NCBI GenBank assembly: GCA_903813345.2
Contig: CAIIXF020000008.1
Coordinates: 19,638,822-19,702,821 of the forward strand
Direction of reading: 5' to 3'
Length of the DNA stretch: 64,000 bases
Origin: Owenia fusiformis
Taxonomy: Eukaryota > Annelida > Polychaeta > Sabellida > Oweniidae
A program made the translations under genes and the position numbers. Shown here in pieces: positions 1 to 9,867 of this stretch. The notes below the pieces were generated by a model, which had not been told where the DNA came from, searched no databases, and saw nothing but the letters and a program-made list of their open reading frames with translations. Each line of letters opens with the position of its first letter. The stretch's first letter is position 1.

Positions 1-3000
1 CCAAAGATTCCTTCAAGTCGGCAAATGTTGGCCTGTCTTCTGGATTTTCCTCCCAACACTGCATCATTATATCATACCTTATTATTAGGAATGAAATGGT
101 TATTCATGTGATTTAGTAATCCCAATACCGCCAGTACATGCAACTACACATTCGTTTTAGAATTATCTTTATTTACTATCTTTATATATTTCTTGTGTTT
201 TCATACCTCCCAACAATTAACAATATTACTACAACGTAATGTGACATGATTCTTCTTATAAAGTGGTTTTGTTGCCAATTACATATTTGTTTATATCTTC
301 AGAAAATGTATGTCAATTCCAATATTAAGAAGGTTAAGTTACACGTTTTCAATAGAACGTGAACGTGTAGGATTGTGGTTATCTAGGGATTTGTTCTCCC
401 CTTGGTTGCTATTACTTGCCCAATTGAGAATAAAGGTATAAGGAAAATAGTTGTAAATAGGTCACTATAAATTGAGACGAGGACAGTAACCCCCGACGGA
501 CATACTATTTATGTTCACGTACAAGTTATATCAAAAACGTTCAACTTAACCTCCCTATTAGTGTAATTTGACCGTCTCTTCATTTAACAGTCAATATCCT
601 TACAGAGCATCTGGACAGTTTTCCGTCTTCTCAATTCTATAGCCACGCTTGAGTTCCTTCAAGAGGTCTTTGTTAGCAATAGTAGGGTAAGGTGTACCTC
701 CCATAGTAATTATCTCGAAGAGTACAATTCCAAATGACCACCTAGTGTATTGAGATATACGCTGAGTTAGATAAATCATTCAACTGTAATTTTGAAATTA
801 TGTGTCGATAAGAGAAGATTCGGAAGGCATGCACAATATGAGATACCTATGATAATGAAAGTAAGCGTATACTCAGGGAAATAAATGTGAACTTACACGT
901 CACTTGCAGTTGTGAAGCTCAGATCAAATATGGCTTCAATTGACATCCACTTTAATGGTAGCTTTCCCCCTTTTTTTGGTACATAGACATTGTCTGTGTA
1001 GACACTCCTTGTAAGGCCAAAATCACTTATTTTAGCTGTCCTGTTTTCTATTAAAATATTTCTGGCAGCAAGGTCGCGATGGACAAATCCTTTACCACTC
1101 AGATACTCCTTAAAAGACAACCAAATAATAATATCTAACTCAGTTGTATGCCAACTATTGGTTATGGTATCATTCCAACAGTTTTAGGGCAGAAATGGGA
1201 TTTATTGCTAGTTTCCTTCAAAATCTTTTTCAAAAAACCCTTTTAACTTCACCAAAAGAATCAGGATTTTTGGAAAATATCAGACCAGGCCTATTATGTT
1301 TGACGCGAATTGTGAGGCTTGATCTTTAACCTTCGAGCGCGTTTTCTGGCTGTACTCTCAACATACAAGGTACAGTGAAGTATGTCTCTTACCATGCCCA
1401 TTGCAATTTGTCGCGCAAAAGAGAGTAGATCTATCAGCTCAACTTTATCAGTTATTTCAAGACAATCGTTTTCATCTCCTCGAATGCTCTTATCATCAAA
1501 TGATTCTGAATGGGTCGAAACACCATCAATCGCTTCATTGTTTAAGTTGTCCAGTTGTTCGTGCTCACCAAACAATGCAGCAATTTGGCATTCGGGGTCT
1601 TCTAGATCATTTTTCATTTCTTTTATATCAGCAGACATTGTTATTATAGGAGCATCGTGTTTAAACACCATCTAAAGAAAAAAATGATTAGATTAGATTG
1701 TATTTCTCAAACATAAACCTGCACATCGCTCCAAAACGCAATATGTTGACTTATATTGTTTTTACATTTTTAAGCTCTAATATAAAGTTTATGTAAATAA
1801 AAATTGTTTTTTCTGCGTAATATCAAAGAACAATCATTTAGATAAAAAAAATAAAAAAGCGAATGCGGGATTCGAACCCGGGCCTCCCGCGTGCTAAACG
1901 AGAATTCTACCGCTACACCACCGTCTTATCATGATTGGTGGAAGTAATTAAAAGCTACTTATTTTGAATGCTATGATTCGGAAGTGACGTCACGTTCTTC
2001 ATTTAGAAACCTTTCCAAAATCATATCGTCGGCGCCGATCGAAGCAATTTAATGAAAAATCTTTTAAATGACACATTTATCGTAAGTATTTCTACACAAG
2101 ATTTGCCCCATTTGTTCATCATTCTATAATCTTTCATTAAGCTCAAAATGATAAAGTGCACCCCCGAAACAACCCAAGATTGCGTTTTGGAGCGATGTGC
2201 AGGTTTAATCGCCAAACATTTAGATCCTTTGCGCACTTTTTGTATGTAATTCAATTTTGGAGATCTTGTCATAGAATACGTTATCTACCCTAGTTTTTTA
2301 TTTGTTGATAGTGACACATTGTTTCATTATTCAAGTTCTAAATCCTTTCTTTCATGGTGTATTGGTGTATCAAAAGTATTACACTCACGTCGACACGATG
2401 TTTTCTCAAGAAATGCTGCAGGTCCCCGTGAGGCACATACTCCACAATGAGGCACAATGGCTCACGTATTGTACAAGCTCCAACCATACTGACAACATTG
2501 GGGTGAGCTCCTATCTTCTTCATCAAATTGATTTCTTTCCTGAACTCATCTTTTGCAGATTCAGATGCAAAATCTACAAATTATCATTATACTGTTCTAT
2601 GCTTGCCTTCTGGGCAACTCTCTCTCTCTATCTTCATAAATATGTTTTGGATAATGTTTAAAACCAGACATGGCACCAAAATGTTACAGAAGAGGCCGAC
2701 ATAATCGTGTGAACTGATGAGAGTTTCCAGTGCATTTCTATTACTCCATGATGATATTTTTAAGATCTAATACTATAGTACCTGATAGTTTAACTGTGGA
2801 TGGAACAATAACTTATAGAAAAAGACAAGAAATGGTACACCAACCATGAAGCATTTTGATCGCAACCGTGATGTTGGATGACATTGTTCTTGCAACGGGA
2901 TTGTTACTTATAGCATCTTGATGTGTCAATACACTGCCATGTATAATGCCCTTGGAGACTTGTCCAAATGCTCCTTGGCCGAGTATTTCACCAAACAATA

Positions 3001-6000
3001 GTCGCGAATGTGGGATTTCCCACCTGTCGCCTTCTATGGATGGTTTCCTAAACCAAATGAGAAGAAATGATCGACAAACTGTATCACTTGGACTCTATTT
3101 GCCACAATCATGAGTTGCTAAATAATCTAAGAGAGAGTAAATGGCAAATATATACAGTACATGTATAATATGTAGTATGCATTTTGTATGTTTCCATTTT
3201 TTAATGGATCGATATGGGCCAAACATCGTAGGATAAGAGCACGCGATCAGCGAATTAGCAGTTCGTCGGCTTCCCTTGCACCAGAAACAAATTCCAGGAA
3301 CGGCGGGTGGATACTACATTTAGTATTGTACCTTGCTAACTGTTTAGCTATGTGCTCATCCAATCTGTTTTTTCTAGCCTTTTCAATTTGTTTCCTTTTC
3401 TTTCTTTTGAATAGCAGAAGTCCTACAGTGACTACGCATAGACAAGTTACACACAAGGGAGTTGCAATGAGCACTGGAAGATTCTTCTCTACGTCTGTAA
3501 TAAAGATATTATTAACGTATTTGAGAATATTCAAAAATATGGGATATGGACTCATTTTGAATCAAAATATCTAAACGCGCTTTAACATATGGAATGCAAT
3601 GTTTGAATATTTCTGTTAGTATTAGGGTTGGCTTCAAAATATCAATGTCTGATAGGAAACTAAATAAATTTAGTTTTGACCTAGACCCCCATCCCTCCCC
3701 AAAACTAAATAAATCCTCAAATGTTGAAATTGCGAAGTTTACGCTATATTTTTGTAAAATTTTGTTCTGAAATTAAAAATATCCACCATAATAGTAACTT
3801 ATCAATCATAATTTTTGACCTTTTGTTTAGTTTCATATCAGAAATTGATATTTTGATGTCGCTCCTACTACTCACTGAGACCCAAGAAATAGCTCTCGCA
3901 TGCCTGGGTGTTACATTCTTCTACTACATCCTCTTTTAAAACGCAATGTTTGTCTGTGACGTCATCAGAAACCCGCTGCCTCTCTCTTACTTTATAAAGA
4001 TGTCCTTTACTACAAGTTTTGGTGCATTCCGTCTCATTTTGCCATCCGCCCCAAGTCCCACAGTATTCATCTAAAATTCACTAAACTTAATGGTTTCCTC
4101 TCGATTGAGTTGTTCAAGGTTCTGATGCAAGATTTAAGAAATTGCTGATTAAAGATATAACTGTATAAACAGGAAAAATATAGACCAAAGTAGCCCATTT
4201 CAATGAAATACCCGGGGATCACTCTAAAACTACATGAAGATCATTTAAATATTAATTGTCCAATTTAAAACTCTTTCGTTTATGAACGTTTATAAATGCA
4301 TTGCACTATCCTTTGATAAAATGGGCTTGTATTTAAAGAATGCAATATCGTGAAAATTAGACATCATACAGACATTCTGTCAAACAGTTACTGTAAGTGT
4401 TTAATTACAACATAATAAATGGCTTATAATCATTTATTATTCAGTCTCACCTCCACATCTTTGTGTATTGCAGGGCATGGATGAGTCAAAAGATTGCTCC
4501 TCTGTGCATCTACCTCCACTTCTACGTACGCCTAAAGTGTACCTCGTTTTCCCAGTTGGTTTTTCCCCTTTACCACAGGGGACGCTACAATTGCCCTCCC
4601 TTTCTATAAATTCACTCAAAGAGCAGTTACCACCTGATAAATTGAGGAAATTCGAACAAAATCAAAGTTGTCCAGTTTCTAAGACTTTAAAATACAGGGT
4701 GATCATAATGTATCTTTACAATTATAATACAAAGTGTAAAGAGATTTTATGTACACGGTATACATGCACATTTGAGTTAAAAGTGCAGGAACGTACAATC
4801 TATATAAATTGCTTCATCGATCTTATTAAACCTATTCTCTGTAATACAGTCGCTGTTTCTTTTTTGAAAACAGAATATCCGTGTTAATCTTTTCAACGAG
4901 TCAAATCATTCTTTGACTTATGTTAATGAATTTTCAAACTTACGACAATATCTGTTCAACACAGGCAACATATTTGCCAGGAGATCCCCGACCTTTTCCA
5001 CTTTCTTAAAGTTAAGATAATCTGGATCGGTTGCTATTGTTTTGAACTCTGCATCCCGGAGCCTGGTGTTCTTACCACTTTCGAGTATACCGAACACAAT
5101 AACCTAACAAAGCATTAGCGTGTAAAATGTCATCTTGCCCACCTGTCATTTGTTACAGACGCCGACCGTCAACCACCGAACACCAACAGCCGAACGCCGA
5201 ACATAAATCGCCAACCATCGTCCACAAAAAACTATTATAATATTACTTGTGGTGGTGACATTTTAAATGAAATTTCCGCACACATATATTCAATCTAACA
5301 AAGGTCTTTTAGAGACGGCTCACTGTAAGATATCTAAAATCAATGTATGGGTGATGGTAACGATTTTAAAATTTAAAATTAACAAGAAAAAATGACTTAC
5401 ATCCGCCGTGTGCTTTGCGTGTAATAGTTTGGCTTTCTCCGTAGTGTCTGACTGATATGTAGGGGCTGTTATTGCGTGGCCCAACATAATGACAACATTT
5501 GGTACATCTGGCCTATCTCCATTTTTTGCATTATATATTTTTTTCATTAACACATCCAATGCTTCATTTGTTCTCATCTGACAATACGCGTTTGCCATGT
5601 TTATGTCCATTTTACTAATATGTTGTTGAAGTGCCAAAGTAGAAGTTATGTTGTTTAGAAAATTATAGTATCTGGGTATGACGTATTTGTTATAGCGTAA
5701 TATGGCGACTTGGATAAGGTCAGGTCCTATATCTAAGGCTCTGGCAAATTGAATAAGAACATTTCTAAGTGCAATGCGAACGTCTTTTTTCCCAAAACCA
5801 CAACCAATGTCTATCATTAATACTAAATCTAGAGGACAACCTGAAAAATTAAGACATAATATTTTCTTGGGTTCTGTGCATGTGCTCATTTTGATCCATC
5901 AAGGTATTACAGGTTCGCACTTTGGCACCTGAAAAGTGCTCAAAATGGTGAAAACTGCATGATTTTGATTTAGCATTTTTGGGCTAGGGGAGACCCCTCC

Positions 6001-8451
6001 CTGGCTACAGGCCTGTAAAGTGTACTAATAAATTGAGATTCAATGCTAAACAAAAACACTGTGTTAGTTTATTTATTTTCAGTAAGTTAATTTATTTTCA
6101 TCAATATGATTATAACGTTTACAGGAGCGCATTATTGTTAATTGAATCAAGTCATTTTCTGCCATAATCTAATGCATTAGCAAATTGAAACATATAGTAA
6201 CTGCCAAGTACACTCTACACAACAATGATAATAACTCTTCTAGCATTAATACGTCCATCGTAGGATAAATAAAATAATTTTATCACAAGATACAGTATAT
6301 CAAGAAATATTCTTACATATTCCCCTTCTAGTAAATAATTATCCTAAATTACAATACCCTTGCCCTTATGTCTCGAACTTTCCAGAGGCCGAGCAATTCA
6401 ATAATATTGATATTACATAAGTGATTCTTATAACATACCTATGATGATGTTGGTGCAAAGTGTACACAAGACAGCGGGCCAATATAAGTTTTGAAAAGCC
6501 CGCGCCCGCTAACTTTCTGATTGGTCAAGGCGCTGACGTCATAACCAATCAATCGAAGATAAAACTGCGCGAGCAATTTTTCTAAACTCATTTCAATCAT
6601 TTTCAAACCATTTGTTTGTCAATTCTATAAGAAAACGGTACTCTCTGCTGACCAGTCTACATCATCATAGGTGTGTTATAAATCGTTTATGTCACTATCG
6701 TGGCACATATGCCCTCGGTTCTCAGAGATCAATGTCCCTCCCAAGGTCGGGCCATATATCACTGAGACCTCGGGCATATATGCCACGATAGTGACATAAC
6801 CTCTAAATACTTACTGAATCTTCGACAGCTTTCATTTGCTATGCATTTTTCATTTGTACATCTACCCTCTGAGATAACAATACTAGGCCACTGGACCTTC
6901 TGAAAGTTTTATCAAATTGAATCAATGAAAATATAAGTGACATACTACTATTTCGTAGAATTTAAAAACCACATCTGACGCGTTTCGACAGCAATTATAA
7001 GCTTTGTAAGTTATACGTAGCCTTGCCCAAGTCGGTCTCTTTTACTTATCTTGATTTCTATTATGGTAATAATTCAAGATCAGATTAGTAAAAAATACCG
7101 ACTTGGACAAGGCTAAGTTATACGTTATACGGGAATAAACATGCTATAAAAGAGGTTCACAATCTAATAAAATGATTTTTGTGAAATGCCCAATATTTGA
7201 CCAACAATACACAGTATGCGCCTGACAGTATGTAGGTAATACAAGGGGCAAATGTGATGCCTTTATAATGGAAAACAGCCATTAGATGCAATACTGACAG
7301 AAACTAAAAGCTGAAATAATTGTATTTTACAAAATTAATAGTATTATAACGGAATTTCATTTGCAATAGAATAATGCCGGACACATAATTGCTATACATC
7401 GCGCAACCCTGCTCATTATGGAGTAGCTAGATTTGATGGAATGAGTATTAAAATATAACTTTGACATTCTATGTATACATGCACATCTTCAGAGTGAATA
7501 TGAGGTACACATTTCAATGTATCAAACGTTCGATGATATACATAGTGTTAGAAAAGAAGTATGTTTTGGATTAATATATGCATGTAGTAATTGACACTTT
7601 AATAAAATAAATAAATAGTTACTGTATATGTTTTCTGTAACAATCACATTATGTTACTTAGCTATTGATAATCAAATTAATTCAATATACCATTATGGTA
7701 TATTAATTATGGTATGGTATATGAATGGTTATTTTAGCAAAAGTTGAATCAACAGAAGGAACATAAAAATTTTAAAGAGAGAATCAGATCGAGCGAGCAG
7801 GCAATTGTACATGTTGCTTGTAACTTCGGTGTCACCCCTATAGATCTGATTCTGCCTTTAATTTAAAATAATACCAATGATATTACTCAGGGACCAGGAT
7901 AAAAAAAAGTAGGGGAGTTAAATGTAGGCTAAATTGGGTACATAACTACATGTACCATTAGATATCATTTCAACAACAGTTCGATTGTTGAATAAGCGTT
8001 TCAATAAACATATTTCTATACTTTCTGTAAAATGAGGGTAAGGCTCTTGTCTCGCCTTCCATGCCTCCCCATTCCTGGCGGCTACGATCATTGATGTACG
8101 ACTTTTGCTTGACTGTTTGAAATGCCTTACCTTATCGAGTGGGTCCTTGAAGACACGGTCACAGCCGCAACATTTATCTGGATAGAGCGTATCGTTACAA
8201 AGAGGCATGCCCTCAGTACATCCATTTATCTGGGAAACGTGTAAAATATAACCTGTAAACAATTATTGCACACTTTTTGAATCTTGAATATCAACAGCAT
8301 TCATTACCATAATATTTTTTATAAATTCTTCTACTTTTTTGTTTTGAATAAATAACTGCCATTTTCAAATATTAAAATACATATGATATACTATATTTAA
8401 ATACTTACATGATATGAAAATATGTATCCATTTTTTCCCGTGTACGTTCAT
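1..8451 (-). CDS. Receptor tyrosine kinase with VWA and TSP1 ectodomain (3' end off window)
   Basis: Coding exons on the minus strand, all phase-consistent: 8409-8451, 7956-8252, 5401-5840, 4944-5103, 4451-4633, 3876-4070, 3332-3494, 2845-3047, 2389-2573, 1393-1671, 897-1108, 604-741 and 1-77, about 858 residues visible. Order: signal peptide ([14 protein letters not shown], split by intron 1), Cys-rich N-terminal region, VWA domain (about 114-313), two TSP1-like modules (about 314-440), membrane helix ([20 protein letters not shown]), basic stop-transfer, kinase from about 510. Kinase marks: GQGAFG loop, VAIKML lysine, FRKEI glutamate, [25 protein letters not shown] activation segment, DVWSFG. 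A 93-residue exon inserts an acidic spacer before helix E, as in split-kinase receptors; the activation segment resembles RET/FGFR. The catalytic residues look intact, so an active receptor is inferred; the ligand is unknown. The last few kinase residues and tail lie beyond base 1. The link between the first two exons and the VWA exon rests on phase and the signal peptide. Confidence 0.85.
1715..2206. mobile_element. Small inverted-repeat element carrying a tRNA-like sequence
   Basis: A 28-base sequence at 1715-1742 recurs as a perfect inverted copy at 2179-2206. The pair encloses about 490 bases in a receptor intron, including the tRNA-like sequence at 1859-1927. No open reading frame explains the interior. 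This looks like a non-autonomous element that is, or has captured, a Pol III unit. Confidence 0.55.
1859..1927 (-). pseudogene. tRNA-derived sequence (Gly-like body, AGC at anticodon position)
   Basis: Read on the minus strand, this has an A-box-like TGGTGTAGCGG, an anticodon arm closely resembling eukaryotic tRNA-Gly (AGAATTCTCG...CGCGGGAGG), a perfect B box GGTTCGAATCC, and a T-run terminator just downstream. The anticodon position reads AGC, not the glycine GCC. The acceptor strands (AAGACGG and ATTCGCT) do not pair, and the T stem has a C-C mismatch. It is therefore more likely a SINE head or tRNA pseudogene than a working tRNA. Confidence 0.6.
3332..5840 (-). other. VWA, TSP1 and membrane-helix exons of the receptor
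   Basis: Exons 5401-5840 and 4944-5103 encode the VWA fold, starting [12 protein letters not shown] and ending near [10 protein letters not shown]. The usual MIDAS motif DxSxS reads D-I-G-C-G, and the second metal-site aspartate segment reads MLGHA, so divalent-metal binding is doubtful. Exons 4451-4633 ([19 protein letters not shown]) and 3876-4070 ([26 protein letters not shown]) are TSP1-like modules with the expected Cys and Trp spacing. Exon 3332-3494 carries the membrane helix. Its donor is read as the GTACAA at 3326-3331, because the frame downstream soon meets a stop and only this site fits the phase of the next exon. Confidence 0.8.
5150..5265. repeat. GCCGAACGCC-type degenerate repeat with GGTGGTGACA end
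   Basis: Short iterations of GCCGACC, CCGAACACC and CCGAACGCC lead into TTGTGGTGGTGACATTTT. Relatives occur near 16970, 20670, 24770 and 28630-28750, so this is a dispersed family. It lies in an intron of the receptor gene. Confidence 0.5.
5905..6020. repeat. Dispersed repeat with AAAAGTGCTCA and CTGCATGATTTTGA motifs
   Basis: The motifs AAAAGTGCTCA, GTGAAAAACTGCATGATTTTGA and a CCCCTCCCTGGC-like tail recur at 9460-9645. Related reverse-oriented pieces occur at about 30405-30560 and 33195-33310. Four related copies in 64 kb suggest a SINE-like or MITE-like family; no coding potential is seen. Confidence 0.45.
6430..6802. mobile_element. Foldback/MITE cluster in receptor intron
   Basis: An inverted pair (TTATAACATACCTATGATGATG near 6430 and its complement near 6660) is followed by a hairpin. 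In the hairpin, TATGTCACTATCGTGGCA (near 6688) pairs with TGCCACGATAGTGACATA (near 6782). The enclosed bases carry GTCCCTCCCAAGGTCGGG-like motifs, common in invertebrate MITEs. No coding sequence. Confidence 0.5.
7011..7130. mobile_element. Short foldback element
   Basis: The stretch at 7011-7045, containing GCCTTGCCCAAGTCGGT, is complementary to 7098-7128, containing ACCGACTTGGACAAGGC. The loop is about 50 bases. It sits in the receptor intron between the Cys-rich and VWA exons. Confidence 0.5.
7956..8451 (-). other. Signal-peptide exon and Cys-rich first ectodomain exon
   Basis: The ATG at 8449-8451 opens [14 protein letters not shown], followed by a strong donor (GTAAGTAT at 8401-8408). 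The acceptor at 8253-8254 continues in phase with [12 protein letters not shown], giving a plausible signal peptide. The exon then encodes a small Cys-rich stretch ([14 protein letters not shown]) and about 65 polar residues with an NRT glycosylation site. I end it at 7956 because a GTACAT donor there gives phase 1, as the VWA exon needs. A better-looking donor (GTAAGG near 8130) is phase 0 and would need an unseen intermediate exon. Unspliced, the frame meets a stop at 7918-7920. I do not recognise the Cys-rich region. Confidence 0.6.
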
Positions 8452-9867
8452 GACAGTATCGCTCTGATATTTGCGTTCGTATTAATATATATTAATATAC
8501 ATGTATAACAGAAACCATTGTGCATATCATGTAAAACAACGCTCAAAATTCGAAACAAAGCGCTATTGTCGAGTAATATCCTGGTTAAACAAATGAGAGT
8601 ATTATTAGAGTAATCTGTAATAATGTTGTGCGTGGTTTTGCTCGGATATGATCACATTGATGAAGATAGACACTGAAGATGGTGAAACTTAGATTGAAAT
8701 CAAATCGTGAAAAGATAAATAGTATAACGGGCAAATGAGTTTTTTATTTAGTTTTATTTATATTTTAGTAAGCTCTGAAAGTCTTGTGGGGATAAAGTTA
8801 TACCCGATCAAATATACCAGGAGTGATGCAATGGTCCTTTTTCTATATAGCTTTGAAATCTCGTTAAGGTCTTGTTTTTAATGAGATTTTAGGAGATCTG
8901 CATTTTTAACCATTAAAAACTAATGTTTTCTTCCATCTGATGACATATTTGAATTCTGTGAGTAATTCTCTATCAAAACAACTTTGATTTGCACTGTAAT
9001 TTACCATTATTCAAATTCTAATGATTTACTGGTTGTCTAAAAAAGGTCGGGCTAAATCCCCATTGACACAATGCTGAAAAACCTTAAAAAGTTCATTTAC
9101 TCTTCCAAGGATCACAATTTTAATGTGAAATCACAATCCACATGTCAATAAGATCATAATGTTACATTCCAATGATGTTTTAAGTTGATCCAAATGGAAT
9201 TACTTCTTAAATCAAGAAATTAAGTGACTCTGGCAATACATCTACATGTATTCTAGCCCTACCCAAGCTCTACCAATACCCATGATGCCATCTATTTTTC
9301 ATTTATATGGAAAAAGGTCAATTGCAATCAAAACATGTCAAATCGATCTACCTCTGACTATTTGTATAATCAGCTTTAAATCTAGTTTCTATATCACTTT
9401 ATTGATATTATCCTTGAGAATAAGAATTGTCTACTGTTACAAAATGTTTGGATAAGTACAGGCCCGTGGGACTGATTTACAAGGAGAAGCGGTTTTACCA
9501 GGGGGGGGGGCTTTTGCCAGGGGGGGGGGGGTTGCCAGTCTTGGCACAAAATCATGCGAAAAGTGCTCAGAATGATGAAAAACTGCATGATTTTGAAAGA
9601 ATCTCTGGCCAGGGGCCGCTTCCTCCGCGCCCTGGTTAGGGCCTGAAGTACGTGTAGGTCAAATCTTTTCTCTTTTAAGTGATACTTTTTGCATTTAAAT
9701 CTCTACAAAACATCACAAATGATTTTTACATTAAAGATTTATGTTTTGGAAAAAGTTGATATCCAGACTTAATTATTTTTAAATAAGTTTTTAATGCGTT
9801 AACATGTAGTTTCAGTGGTGTGTTCGCTTGCTGAATACTAATGCCCTCTTTTATCCAAAGCTAAAAT
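8452..9867. other. Intergenic region upstream of the receptor gene
   Basis: No exon with plausible splice signals is seen on either strand. The stretch is A+T-rich and should include the receptor promoter, but no TATA box or initiator can be singled out. It contains the dispersed repeat at 9460-9645. Confidence 0.5.
9460..9645. repeat. Dispersed repeat copy with two long G runs
   Basis: This is related to the 5905-6020 repeat (AAAAGTGCTCAGAATGATGA, CTGCATGATTTTGA, GGCCAGGGGCCGC). It contains uninterrupted G runs of 10 (9501-9510) and 12 (9520-9531). Small open frames here are by-products of the repeat. Confidence 0.5.

Noticed and set aside
1859-1927. Functional tRNA-Ala(AGC) gene
   Set aside because: The body is tRNA-Gly-like and the acceptor stem does not pair; kept as a tRNA-derived sequence.
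7918-8133. Cys-rich frame as the last exon of a separate gene ending at the stop at 7918
   Set aside because: The signal-peptide exon upstream and the phase match to the VWA exon make it the first ectodomain exon; not fully excluded.
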